In this document: positions 8,213 to 15,610 of the stretch, in pieces
Layout: each line of letters opens with the position of its first letter
Numbering within the stretch: position 1 is the first letter of the stretch
Origin: Pararhodobacter sp.
Lineage (GTDB): Bacteria > Pseudomonadota > Alphaproteobacteria > Rhodobacterales > Rhodobacteraceae
DNA length: 50,453 nucleotides
Reading direction: 5' to 3'
Assembly: GCA_020832665.1 (NCBI GenBank)
Contig: JAFIEG010000026.1
Coordinates: forward strand, 1-50,453
Translations under genes and position numbers: made by a program
Notes under the pieces: generated by a model
Seen by the model: only the letters and a program-made list of their open reading frames with translations
Databases searched by the model: none
What the model was told of the DNA's origin: nothing

Positions 8213-9364
8213 ATGCGCGTATTTTTTCCCGCAGTTCTTTCACTCGTCGTGCTGAGCGCCTGCGCTGCGCGCGAGCGGGTCGATTTCCTGCAAGATCCCG
8301 CCGCTGGGGCAGAGCTGCACACGGTTCATGTGGCCACCACCCGCGGGCCCGACCCCGAGCAGCCCGTTCCCGGCTGGAGCCGCGAGGAGGCCCTGCAATT
8401 CGGCAGCTATGTGGTGGCCGTTCCGCCCGAGCGCCGGCCCGGCCGCATAAGCCGGCCCCGCGGCCGCCAGCAGCTCAACCCCGAGCGCCATTTCACGCTC
8501 ACCGCGCAACGCGAACTCAACGCGGCGGGGTTTCGCAGTACCGTTGCGCACGAGCTTTCGACCCTGCCGGCGCGCGAGCGCGAGGCGGTGATCTTCGTGC
8601 ATGGCTTCAACACCACCTTCATCGAAGGCGTCTATCGCGTGGCGCAGCTGGGCAGCGATCTGGCCCTTCCCGGTGTTGCGCTCCACTATTCCTGGCCCTC
8701 ACTGGGCGCGCCCCTGGCCTATGCGCATGATCGCGACAGCGTGCTTTTTGCCCGCGACGGACTTCAGCAGATGATATCAGAAACTTCTTCTGCCGGGGCG
8801 CCGCGCATCGTTCTTGTCGCGCATTCCATGGGCGCGCATCTGTTGATGGAAACGCTGCGCCAGATGGCGATTGCAGGCGACCGGAACCTGAGCCGCATCG
8901 GCGGGGTGATCCTGATCGCGCCCGATCTCGATATCGACGTCTTCCGCTCGCAGGCGCGGCGCATCGGGCCGTTGCCGCAGCCCTTCGTTATCGTCAGTTC
9001 GCAGCGCGACCGCATCCTGCAGCTTTCCGCCCGGCTTTCCGGTGAAACCGCGCGGCTGGGCAATCTGGGCGATCCCACAGAGCTGGCCGAATTCGAGCTT
9101 ACGCTGATCGATGTCAGCGCCTTTTCCACCCGCGCCGGTCATTTCAACATCGGCAACTCGCCGGCGCTGATCCAGATGATGACGCAGCTTGGCGTGGTTG
9201 ACCGCGCCCTCACCGCCGACGCGGCAGGTGTGCTGCCGCTTTTGCCGGCGACGATCCTGACAATTCAGAACGCCACACAGGTGGTGCTGCAGCCAATGAC
9301 CGAGGGCCGCCAGCGGCGCATCGTGCCGCCCCCGCGCCCGCGCCTGCCGCGGCCTTTCGGCTGA
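8213..9364 (+). CDS. Alpha/beta hydrolase lipoprotein (DUF900 family)
   Basis: A 383-residue secreted hydrolase-like protein. The start MRVFFPAVLSLVVLSAC carries a lipobox (LSAC, Cys17), so it should be lipid-anchored. The DUF900 signature is clear: VIFVHGFNTTFIEG for the oxyanion loop, then LVAHSMGAHL with the nucleophile Ser in GHSMG-like context (AHSMG), and a late His in RAGHFNIGNSP. The start at 8213 is chosen because it begins the signal peptide; the frame is open further upstream without a signal. The substrate is unknown. The C-terminal 60 residues are Pro/Arg-rich and probably disordered. Confidence 0.87.
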   Translation: MRVFFPAVLSLVVLSACAARERVDFLQDPAAGAELHTVHVATTRGPDPEQPVPGWSREEALQFGSYVVAVPPERRPGRISRPRGRQQLNPERHFTLTAQRELNAAGFRSTVAHELSTLPAREREAVIFVHGFNTTFIEGVYRVAQLGSDLALPGVALHYSWPSLGAPLAYAHDRDSVLFARDGLQQMISETSSAGAPRIVLVAHSMGAHLLMETLRQMAIAGDRNLSRIGGVILIAPDLDIDVFRSQARRIGPLPQPFVIVSSQRDRILQLSARLSGETARLGNLGDPTELAEFELTLIDVSAFSTRAGHFNIGNSPALIQMMTQLGVVDRALTADAAGVLPLLPATILTIQNATQVVLQPMTEGRQRRIVPPPRPRLPRPFG

Positions 9365-9396
9365 ACATCGGGCACATCCCTGCAAGGGGTCCGCGC

Positions 9397-10023
9397 TCAG
9401 TCAGGGCGCTGCCGGCGCAGATAGACATACAGCGCGCCTGCGCCGCCATGGCTGCGATGGGCCTCGTGGATATCGAGCACCAGCGGCCTGAGCGGCGCCC
9501 GGCGCAGCCAGTGCGGCACCTCGTGGCGCAGCGCACCGGCCCGGCGGGGGATGGGGCCGTGGTCGGCCTCGGCACCGCGGCGCCCGCCTCCCTGGCCCTT
9601 GCCGGTGATCACCAGCACCAGCCGTAACCCGCGCCGCGAAGCAGCCCTGATGAAACCATCCAGCGCGGCATGCGCCTGCGCCAGCGTCATGCCGTGCAGG
9701 TCGATCCTTGCCTCGGGCGCCAGCTTGCCGCGCGTCATGCGCGCATGGGTGCGCCGGTCCATATGCAGCGGCTCTTTTGCTGTCGGGCGGGCAGCGGCGG
9801 CCAGCGGCGGCATTCGCAACGCAGCCGGTGCGGAGGGCGGCGCGGCCCTGGCGGCCTTGGCAACGCTTGCCGGGGGCTGAGGTTCGGGCGCGCCCGGATC
9901 GGGCTTGAGGCCGCGCCCGGCATCAGGCGCCAGGTCGGGGCCGGGGCGAAGCCGCCGCGTGGCCTTCGCCACGCGCGCCCACAACTCGCTCTCTTGAGGT
10001 GTCAGCCTGCGGCGTCGGGTCAT
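9397..10023 (-). CDS. Smr (MutS2-like) domain protein
   Basis: A 208-residue protein with a Pro/Ala-rich linker (about 20-95) and a C-terminal Smr domain. The Smr hallmarks are IDLHGMTLAQAHAAL, the LVLVITGKGQGG loop, and VPHWL. Smr domains are DNA/RNA endonuclease modules; the stand-alone form in alphaproteobacteria has no settled role. It ends convergent to the lipoprotein gene and lies 48 bp downstream of the Tim44-like gene in the same direction, suggesting one transcript. Confidence 0.9.
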   Translation of the reverse strand: MTRRRRLTPQESELWARVAKATRRLRPGPDLAPDAGRGLKPDPGAPEPQPPASVAKAARAAPPSAPAALRMPPLAAAARPTAKEPLHMDRRTHARMTRGKLAPEARIDLHGMTLAQAHAALDGFIRAASRRGLRLVLVITGKGQGGGRRGAEADHGPIPRRAGALRHEVPHWLRRAPLRPLVLDIHEAHRSHGGAGALYVYLRRQRPD

Positions 10024-10071
10024 CTGCCTGCCCTTCGCCGGCGCCTCGCCCGTGCCGGCCTGCGCGAGGGG

Positions 10072-10734
10072 TCAGCCGCCGGTGCTGACCAGCTTCCAGT
10101 TGGGATTGTCAGAGCCCATGCGGCGCGCGAATGTCCAGACATCGCGCTGTTGCTTGATGACGTTGGGGTCGCCCTCGACAATCTCGCCGTCCTGGTTGCG
10201 CACCACCGAGGTCAACTCGCCCAGCAGGCGCACGGTAACCTCGGCCTCGCCGGTCTTGTCGTCAAAGGTTGCATCTTCCAGCTCAACCTCGCGCACGCCG
10301 ACGAAACTCGCCTCGACCGTCAGCCCCTCGCGCTCACGCAATTGCACGATCTCGTCGAAGCTCTCGAACACGTCGCGCGACAGGAAGGGCACCAGATCAT
10401 CCATATCGCCGCGCTCGAAACCCATGACGATCATCTCATAGGCCTGGCGCGCACCGGAAAGGAACTCGCCGACATGGAAATCCGGCTCGATGCGCTTCAT
10501 CTCGGCCAGTGCCTGCGCCGCTGGCGAGCCCGAGGGCGCGTGATCGGCGATATCGTGATCGACCCCGCCCTCGATCACGTCGAAGCCGGCGCGCGCCTTC
10601 TCGGCGCTACCGTTCGGCAGGGGCTCGGGCGGGCGCTCATAGCCTTCCCGTGTGCCAAGCACGCTCCTGAGCCTGAGGATCAGGAAAACGGCGATACCGG
10701 CAAGAACGAGAAGCTGAATCACGGCGGAGTCCAT
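10072..10734 (-). CDS. Tim44/TimA domain protein, membrane-anchored
   Basis: A 220-residue protein with one N-terminal transmembrane helix (VIQLLVLAGIAVFLILRL, about 5-22), a charged linker, and a C-terminal Tim44-like domain (about 75-220) with FLSGARQAYEMIVMGFERGD and DVWTFARRMGSDNPNW. In mitochondria the related domain links the translocon to Hsp70; bacterial homologues are thought to act as inner-membrane adaptors. I start at 10734, where AGAGGG lies six bases upstream; the open frame extends 27 residues further. It is divergent from fxsA-secB. Confidence 0.9.
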   Translation of the reverse strand: MDSAVIQLLVLAGIAVFLILRLRSVLGTREGYERPPEPLPNGSAEKARAGFDVIEGGVDHDIADHAPSGSPAAQALAEMKRIEPDFHVGEFLSGARQAYEMIVMGFERGDMDDLVPFLSRDVFESFDEIVQLREREGLTVEASFVGVREVELEDATFDDKTGEAEVTVRLLGELTSVVRNQDGEIVEGDPNVIKQQRDVWTFARRMGSDNPNWKLVSTGG

Positions 10735-10851
10735 TGGTACCCTCTGGGGAATTCTCTGGCTTGGATGCAAGCATCTGATGGCTATGTAAGGTGATGGCGC
10801 GCCCGAGTCCACCACATGCGCCCGCCAAAGCCCCGAACGCGAGAGAATCCG

Positions 10852-11376
10852 ATGCCTGTTTTGCTGATATTCCTGTTATTGATCCTTGTCGAGATCGCGC
10901 TTTTCGTTCTCGTCGGCGGCCGTATCGGGCTATGGCCGGTGCTGGCGCTGACGCTGCTTTCGATATTCGCGGGGCTTGGTGTGCTGAAATGGCAGGGCGC
11001 GCGCGGCGCGGCGCTGGCACGCGGCGGGCTCGGCCATGTCACCCCCGGGCGGTTCCTGGCGCAGGGCGCCTTTTCGGTGCTTGCGGGCGCGCTCTTGCTG
11101 CTTCCCGGTTTCTTTACCGACATTGTGGGCCTGCTGCTGCTGCTGCCGCCCCTGCAGCGCCTTCTGATGCGCGCCCTTGCCGCTCGTATTGGCCCGCAGC
11201 ACCCGGCCTCGGCGCCGGGCGAGGCCGAAATCATCGAGGGCAGCTTTCGCGTTGATGACGATGCCGGGCGGCAGGGACCACAGCACGACGGCGAAACCCG
11301 TTCGCCGCAGCGCCGCCGCCTCGATGCCCCGCAGCACAACCACAGCGGCAAGCATGGGCGGCATGGGGGGCATTGA
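10852..11376 (+). CDS. fxsA: FxsA family membrane protein
   Basis: A 174-residue protein. The first 120 residues are hydrophobic, with FxsA features: the start MPVLLIFLLLILVEIALF, a second span around GLWPVLALTLLSIFAGLGVL, and a LLLLPGFFTDIVGLLLLLPP stretch. The C-terminal 55 residues are polar and His/Arg-rich. FxsA in E. coli suppresses F exclusion of phage T7; its cellular role is unclear. It precedes secB by 53 bp in the same orientation. Confidence 0.88.
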   Translation: MPVLLIFLLLILVEIALFVLVGGRIGLWPVLALTLLSIFAGLGVLKWQGARGAALARGGLGHVTPGRFLAQGAFSVLAGALLLLPGFFTDIVGLLLLLPPLQRLLMRALAARIGPQHPASAPGEAEIIEGSFRVDDDAGRQGPQHDGETRSPQRRRLDAPQHNHSGKHGRHGGH

Positions 11377-11429
11377 GCGCCCCTGCCCCACCTGCTAGAA
11401 CGCGCCCAAAGCAAGCACAGGAGAACGCG

Positions 11430-12026
11430 ATGGCCGACAATGGCAAGGGCGCTGCGAAACCGGGCGCCACGCAGCAGGGGGGCGCAGCGCAGGCCGCGGC
11501 CCAGACCGGAGCCGCCGCCGCCGGGGCGCAGGCAGGCGCACAGGCGGGGGCGCAGCCCCAGGTGAAGATCAAGGTTCTGGGTCAGTTCATTCGTGACATG
11601 TCCTTCGAGAACGCGCTGGCGCAGGGCGGGATCGAGCCGCCAAAGGGCCAGCCCGATATTCAGGTTCAGGTCAGCCTCGATGCCCGCAAGCGCGAAACCG
11701 AGCACCAGTTCGAGGTAATCTCGAAATACCGCGTCGAATCGAAGGGCCGCGACGACGGCAAGACGCTGTTCCTGATCGAGCTGGAATATGCCGGCCTGTT
11801 CCATGTCGAGGGCGTGCCGCAAGAGCAGATCCACCCCTTCCTGCTGATCGAATGCCCGCGCATCCTGTTTCCCTTTGCGCGGCGCATCATCAGCGACCTG
11901 ACCCGCGATGGCGGTTTCCCGTCGCTCAATCTCGACATGATCGACTTCATGGCGCTCTACCGCCAGGAACTGGCGCGCCAGCAGCAGCAGAAACAAGAGC
12001 AGGGCGGCAGCGCCCCGGCCAACTGA
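11430..12026 (+). CDS. secB: Protein-export chaperone SecB
   Basis: A 198-residue SecB, the tetrameric cytosolic chaperone that delivers unfolded precursors to SecA. The core (about 45-180) shows VLGQFIRDMSFENA, the ELEYAGLF strand and the IECPRILFPFARRIISD helix. The N-terminus is unusually long for SecB: about 45 residues dominated by Ala, Gly and Gln with a repeated GAQA unit. The start at 11430 has ACAGGAGA just upstream. The fxsA-secB order beside Tim44-like and Smr genes is typical of Rhodobacterales. Confidence 0.94.
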   Translation: MADNGKGAAKPGATQQGGAAQAAAQTGAAAAGAQAGAQAGAQPQVKIKVLGQFIRDMSFENALAQGGIEPPKGQPDIQVQVSLDARKRETEHQFEVISKYRVESKGRDDGKTLFLIELEYAGLFHVEGVPQEQIHPFLLIECPRILFPFARRIISDLTRDGGFPSLNLDMIDFMALYRQELARQQQQKQEQGGSAPAN

Positions 12027-12069
12027 GTGCGGGCCAGTCGGATGCGCACTCGTCGGTGACGGATTGTTA

Positions 12070-12102
12070 ACGGCTGCCCGCCATGATGGCGGGCAAAGCC
12101 GT
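12070..12102 (+). terminator. Hairpin after secB, probable terminator
   Basis: A two-tier stem: ACGGC with GCCGT enclosing GCCCGCC (12075-12081) and GGCGGGC (12088-12094), with a five-base ATGAT loop. It sits 44 bp after the secB stop. There is no T run, so termination is inferred from position and stability only. Confidence 0.5.
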
Positions 12103-12663
12103 CAGCAAACGGGGTCACCGGCCATGTGTGCCGATTGTCGCAAAGATTCACGCGAAGTAACCGCGCGCCAGCCCGCATCGGGCGCGGCGCGCGGCAACAG
12201 TCAGCAGCGGGTTGGTATCCTGCGCAACCCCAACCGTGCGCCGCTGCCACCGCCGCGCCGAGCCACGCTGATGGGCAAATGGCCCCGCCTGCAGTCATCG
12301 CGCCGCGCGCAGCCCGCTGCGGTGCTGTCGGCGGCAGGGGCGCTTGCCGACGACGGTTTTACAGCGCCCGCCGCCCCCAGAAAAGACCCGCACGCCAGCA
12401 TCCCGGCCCCGTCGCAACCACATCGCCGCGCCGATGGCGAAGGCAGTGCCGGTGCTGACGCGGGCCACGGCGCGAATCACGCCGCCGCCGTGCCGGGCCG
12501 GCACCCGCCGGTCGATCGATGCGCGCCAGCCGCGCCGAGAATCGACGTCGCCCGCCTGATGGAAGAAGTGGCCGATCGGGGTGAAAGTAAGAGCAAGCGC
12601 AGCCGCTTCGGGGCCAGCATCTGTGCGGCGAACCACCCGCGTCGGGCTGCCGGAAGCGACAAC
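12103..12663. other. Poorly coding gap after secB
   Basis: Frames are open on both strands here, including one on the plus strand from an ATG at 12124 that runs into the small membrane protein below. However, third-position GC in these frames is close to the background, there are no ribosome binding sites, and the translations are Pro/Ala/Arg-rich without recognisable domains. A short stretch near 12540-12600 (RIDVARLMEEVADRGE) looks more protein-like. I treat the region as non-coding or decayed coding sequence. Confidence 0.35.
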
Positions 12664-12867
12664 ATGAGCAATGCGGCGGAAGATCCGGCCGATGGCAGCC
12701 ATGCCCCCGCCCCTTTAACGCCCGCCCCGGGCGATGACGACGTTCTTGCCGCACCCCGGCCCTCCGATAACCCGCCGCACCCCGGCCCCGGTCCGCGCAG
12801 GCACGCTTCGGCTTGGGTCCTGGCCGGGCTCGCCGTTCTGGCCATGGGCGTCTGGCTGGGAAGCTGA
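12664..12867 (+). CDS. Possible small tail-anchored membrane protein
   Basis: An ATG at 12664, with CGGAAG about seven bases upstream, opens a 67-residue protein. It has an acidic, Pro/Ala-rich head and one C-terminal hydrophobic segment, SAWVLAGLAVLAMGVWLGS, ending at the stop. That layout fits a tail-anchored or single-span protein. The same frame is open to 12124, so a longer protein of about 247 residues is an alternative. Codon bias is weak for this genome and I do not recognise a family, so the call is tentative. Confidence 0.35.
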   Translation: MSNAAEDPADGSHAPAPLTPAPGDDDVLAAPRPSDNPPHPGPGPRRHASAWVLAGLAVLAMGVWLGS

Positions 12868-13081
12868 AACCAGTTTCGCTCGATCAGTTCCGATTGCCTG
12901 GTTTGCATGCCTGCCCTTGCACCAGCAAGGCCGGCGCCGCCCCGGCGCGCCATCACCGCCGCCGGAAATCCACCACAACGCAACAGCACCACCCCGCCAC
13001 TTTACCCGGGCGCGGGGCTTGTGTATCCAGCGCCCGGACGCGGCTCGCCCGCCCTTGCCCCGCAACCCGTCAAGGTCGCCA

Positions 13082-13699
13082 ATGAAGCAACCCCGCGCCT
13101 GGCAACGCATGCTCTCGGGCCGCCGGCTCGACCTGCTCGATCCGACCCCGGTCGATATCGAACTCGAAGACATCGCCCACGGTCTCGCCTTCGTCGCCCG
13201 CTGGAACGGCCAGACTGTTGGCGACTGGCCTTATTCCGTAGCCGAACACTCGCTTCTGGTGGAAATCCTGGCCGGCCGGCTCGCCCCACGGCTGGAGCCG
13301 CATTGGCGGCTGGCGGCGCTTTTGCACGACGCGCCCGAATACGTGATCGGCGACATGATCTCGCCGGTCAAATCGGCGGTCGGGCCCGGCTATGGCGCGC
13401 TCGAGGCGCGGCTGGGCGCCGCCATCCATCTGCGCTTCGGCCTGCCCGCTTCGCTGCCCGAGCGCATCCGCACATTGATCAAGCGTGCCGATCGCATCTC
13501 GGCCTGGATCGAGGCCACGCAGATCGCCGGCTTCACCCGCGCCGAGGCCGATCGCATCTTCGGCAAACCGCCCGCAGGCAGCGCAGACGGTATTGCCATC
13601 ACACCGCGCCCCCCCCTGAGCGTTCGCCGGGATTTCGTCGCCCGCCACCGCGCGCTGGAAGCCGAGACCGACGCCTTGAGGCCCGCTCCGCGCCGCTGA
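13082..13699 (+). CDS. HD-domain hydrolase, YfbR-like 5'-deoxynucleotidase
   Basis: A 205-residue HD-superfamily metal-dependent phosphohydrolase. The HD signature is complete: VAEHSLLVEIL for the first His, ALLHDAPEYVIGDM for the HD pair, and KRADRISAWIEA for the final Asp. This pattern matches YfbR-type deoxyribonucleoside 5'-monophosphatases, which act in nucleotide turnover. The start at 13082 follows a weak AAGG. It is convergent with DUF1150, with repeat copy R2 between them. Confidence 0.88.
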   Translation: MKQPRAWQRMLSGRRLDLLDPTPVDIELEDIAHGLAFVARWNGQTVGDWPYSVAEHSLLVEILAGRLAPRLEPHWRLAALLHDAPEYVIGDMISPVKSAVGPGYGALEARLGAAIHLRFGLPASLPERIRTLIKRADRISAWIEATQIAGFTRAEADRIFGKPPAGSADGIAITPRPPLSVRRDFVARHRALEAETDALRPAPRR

Positions 13700-13702
13700 T
13701 CG

Positions 13703-13775
13703 CCCCTTCATCTTGCCCAAAATACTCCGGGGGGGGGGCGAGCCGCAGGCGCGGCGGGGGCAGAGCCCCCCTGGC
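13703..13775 (-). repeat. Intergenic repeat copy R2
   Basis: On the minus strand it reads, from 13775 down: a G-rich hairpin GGGGGCTCTGCCCCC, a second hairpin CCGCGCCTGCGG, a C10 run (13729-13738 as G on the plus strand), then GGAGTATTTTGGGCAAGATG and AAGGGG. It begins about 24 bp after the DUF1150 stop and occupies the convergent gap, so it could terminate both genes. Confidence 0.8.
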
Positions 13776-13798
13776 CCGCCCCCGGCCGCGCGCAGCAC

Positions 13799-14035
13799 TC
13801 AATGCGCGCTCACCGGCGCCAGATCGTTCTGCCGGGCCAGAACGAAGGCCAACTGCCGGTCGCGCGCCAGCGCCAGGCATTCGCCCTCTTCGCTGTGGAT
13901 GCCGTAAACCTCGCGCACATTGGGCAGCTGGGCCCGAATCGTTTCGGGCAGTGCCTCGACCGGCACCTGCCGGATATAGGCAATCCGGCCCTCGGGCCGG
14001 TCGGTATCGGGCATATCGGGATAGGGTGTCTTCAT
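13799..14035 (-). CDS. DUF1150 family protein
   Basis: A 78-residue small soluble protein. The family pattern is present: IRQVPVEALPETIR, then VYGIHSEEGECLALARDRQLAF near the C-terminus. DUF1150 genes typically sit beside Hsp20 genes in alphaproteobacteria, as here, 37 bp downstream of hsp20 and in the same direction, so both should share the heat-shock promoter. The molecular function is unknown. AAGGGGGAAA precedes the ATG. Confidence 0.88.
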   Translation of the reverse strand: MKTPYPDMPDTDRPEGRIAYIRQVPVEALPETIRAQLPNVREVYGIHSEEGECLALARDRQLAFVLARQNDLAPVSAH

Positions 14036-14072
14036 CGCGCTTTCCCCCTTGGAGTTACGTCCAGCATCTGCG

Positions 14073-14489
14073 TCACCCGGCAGTGCCTATCGGGATACGC
14101 CGCACTACCGATTCGGGCTCGCGCCGCTCGAGCACCACGCGCAAGAGCCCGTTTTCCAGCTCGGCGCCGCTTACCTCCACGCCATCGGCCAGGGCAAAGA
14201 CCCGGCGGAACTGGCGATTGGCGATGCCGCGATGCAGGAACACGCGCTCATCGCCGGGCTCGCTCTGCTGGCCCCGGACCACCAGTTGCCGGTCTTCCAG
14301 CGTGATCGACAGATCGTTTTCTCCGAACCCGGCCACCGCCAGCGTGATCACATAGCGGTTGGGTTCGACCAGTTCGATATTGAAAGGCGGGTAACCCTCG
14401 GCCCCGGCACGGGCGGTGCGCTCAACCAGCCGCTCCAGCGGCTCGAAACCCAAGAGAAGCGGGTGCGAAGGAAAGGCGAATTTGGTCAT
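14073..14489 (-). CDS. Small heat-shock protein Hsp20 (alpha-crystallin family)
   Basis: A 138-residue holdase chaperone of the IbpA class. The alpha-crystallin domain (about 30-125) has YPPFNIELVEPNRYVITLAV, the LVVRGQQ strand and FRRVFALADGVEVSGAELENG; the usual C-terminal I-x-I anchor appears as IPIG. It binds unfolding proteins under heat stress. A sigma-32-type promoter lies about 70 bp upstream (14559-14587). The leader ends in a possible short CTTC/GAAG pairing over the ribosome binding region, which might make it temperature-sensitive; that is a weak inference. Confidence 0.94.
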   Translation of the reverse strand: MTKFAFPSHPLLLGFEPLERLVERTARAGAEGYPPFNIELVEPNRYVITLAVAGFGENDLSITLEDRQLVVRGQQSEPGDERVFLHRGIANRQFRRVFALADGVEVSGAELENGLLRVVLERREPESVVRRIPIGTAG

Positions 14490-14558
14490 CTTCAGGCCCT
14501 GTTCTCAGCGACAAGAAGGCCCCGCCCCCGCAGCCACAGCGAGCCGGGCACAAGGAAG

Positions 14559-14587
14559 ATATGGGGGCGCAGCGGCGGCGCTGCAAG
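14559..14587 (-). promoter_or_regulatory. Sigma-32 (RpoH)-type promoter of hsp20
   Basis: On the minus strand CTTGCA (14587-14582) is followed after 15 nt by CCCCATAT (14566-14559). This is close to the heat-shock consensus CTTGAA, 13-15 nt, CCCCAT. The start point would fall near 14552, giving a leader of about 60 nt before the hsp20 ATG at 14489. Confidence 0.75.
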
Positions 14588-14668
14588 GCCCGCGCGGGGC
14601 TATGCCTTTTGCCCGAAACCGGCTATTCTGCCAGCCTGCCACTTGTATCAAGGATGAGTCGCTACGCC

Positions 14669-14887
14669 ATGAACGCCCCGGAAAGGCTTGATCACGAATC
14701 GGTTTTGCGCGTGAAGCTCGAGGTGCTCAGGCGCGAGCATCGCGATCTTGACGAGGCAATCGCCGCCATGAACGAGCGCGCCATCGCCGATCAGCTTACC
14801 CTGAAGCGGCTGAAGAAGCGCAAACTCATGCTCAAGGATCAGATCGCCCGCATCGAGGACGAAATCACCCCCGACATCATCGCCTGA
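14669..14887 (+). CDS. DUF465 (YdcH) family protein
   Basis: A 72-residue helical protein: ESVLRVKLEVLRREHRDLDE, a short turn, then LTLKRLKKRKLMLKDQIARI, ending EDEITPDIIA. This two-helix, coiled-coil-like pattern is DUF465; its function is unknown. An in-frame ATG at 14654 touching AAGGA would add five residues; I prefer 14669 because MNAPER resembles family starts. It is divergent from hsp20 and followed by the expanded repeat copy R7. Confidence 0.8.
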   Translation: MNAPERLDHESVLRVKLEVLRREHRDLDEAIAAMNERAIADQLTLKRLKKRKLMLKDQIARIEDEITPDIIA

Positions 14888-14913
14888 TACCGAATCGGCC
14901 TAATGTACTTCTT

Positions 14914-15044
14914 GGAGGGCGCTGCCCCCCGTCGACTGCGGCTTGGGCTCCGGCCATTCGTTCGCTGAAGTCGCTCCACCGGAGCGATTTCCGGGCGCTC
15001 GGAGCCACCGGAGAATTTTCATGCAAGATGAAGGAGATTTGGGG
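14914..15044 (+). repeat. Intergenic repeat copy R7, expanded and degenerate
   Basis: The left half GGAGGGCGCTGCCCCCC (14914-14930) and the right half GCAAGATGAAGGAG (15023-15036, preceded by a degenerate GAGAATTTT) match the repeat, but about 80 bp separate them instead of 5-40. The centre contains a further inverted repeat (CTCCACCGGAG, 14975-14985). It lies between the DUF465 stop (27 bp before) and purE. Confidence 0.6.
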
Positions 15045-15121
15045 GGTGTGCGCCGGCCCTTGCACGCATTGCGCCCGGCGCAGGGGCGGCTATAGAGTGC
15101 CACCGAAAGGTGGAGGGCGCG

Positions 15122-15610
15122 ATGGGCACGGTGCAGGCGGGAATCATCATGGGCAGCCAGTCCGACTGGCCGACGATGCGTGAGGCGGCAGCGCTGCTTG
15201 AAGAGTTGGGCGTGGCGCATGAGGCGCGCATCGTCTCGGCGCATCGCACGCCCGACCGGTTGTGGGATTACGCCAGCACTGCCGCCGGGCGCGGGCTCAA
15301 GGTCATCATCGCCGGCGCCGGCGGCGCGGCACATCTGCCGGGCATGGTGGCATCAAAGACGCTGTTGCCGGTGATCGGCGTGCCGGTACAGACGCGCGCG
15401 CTGGGCGGGCTCGACAGCCTCTATTCCATCGTGCAGATGCCGCGCGGCTTTCCGGTGGCGACAATGGCCATCGGCAGCGCCGGCGCTGCCAATGCGGCGC
15501 TGATGGCGGCGCAGATACTGGCGCTGTCGGACCCGGCGCTGGCCGAGCGACTGGCGCGATGGCGCGCCGATATCACTGCCTCCATCCCCCAGGAGCCCGG
15601 CGATGACTGA
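15122..15610 (+). CDS. purE: N5-carboxyaminoimidazole ribonucleotide mutase
   Basis: A 162-residue class I PurE, which converts N5-CAIR to CAIR in purine synthesis. The substrate loop [13 protein letters not shown], the SAHRTPD motif with the catalytic His, and [12 protein letters not shown] are all intact, as is [17 protein letters not shown] (15112-15116) lies five bases before the ATG. The gene overlaps purK by eight bases, so the two are translationally coupled. Confidence 0.97.
   Translation: MGTVQAGIIMGSQSDWPTMREAAALLEELGVAHEARIVSAHRTPDRLWDYASTAAGRGLKVIIAGAGGAAHLPGMVASKTLLPVIGVPVQTRALGGLDSLYSIVQMPRGFPVATMAIGSAGAANAALMAAQILALSDPALAERLARWRADITASIPQEPGDD

Noticed and set aside
12295-12702. 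135-residue minus-strand frame with protein-like segments
   Set aside because: Third-position GC is not raised above background, especially in its first half, and no ribosome binding site or family motif is present.
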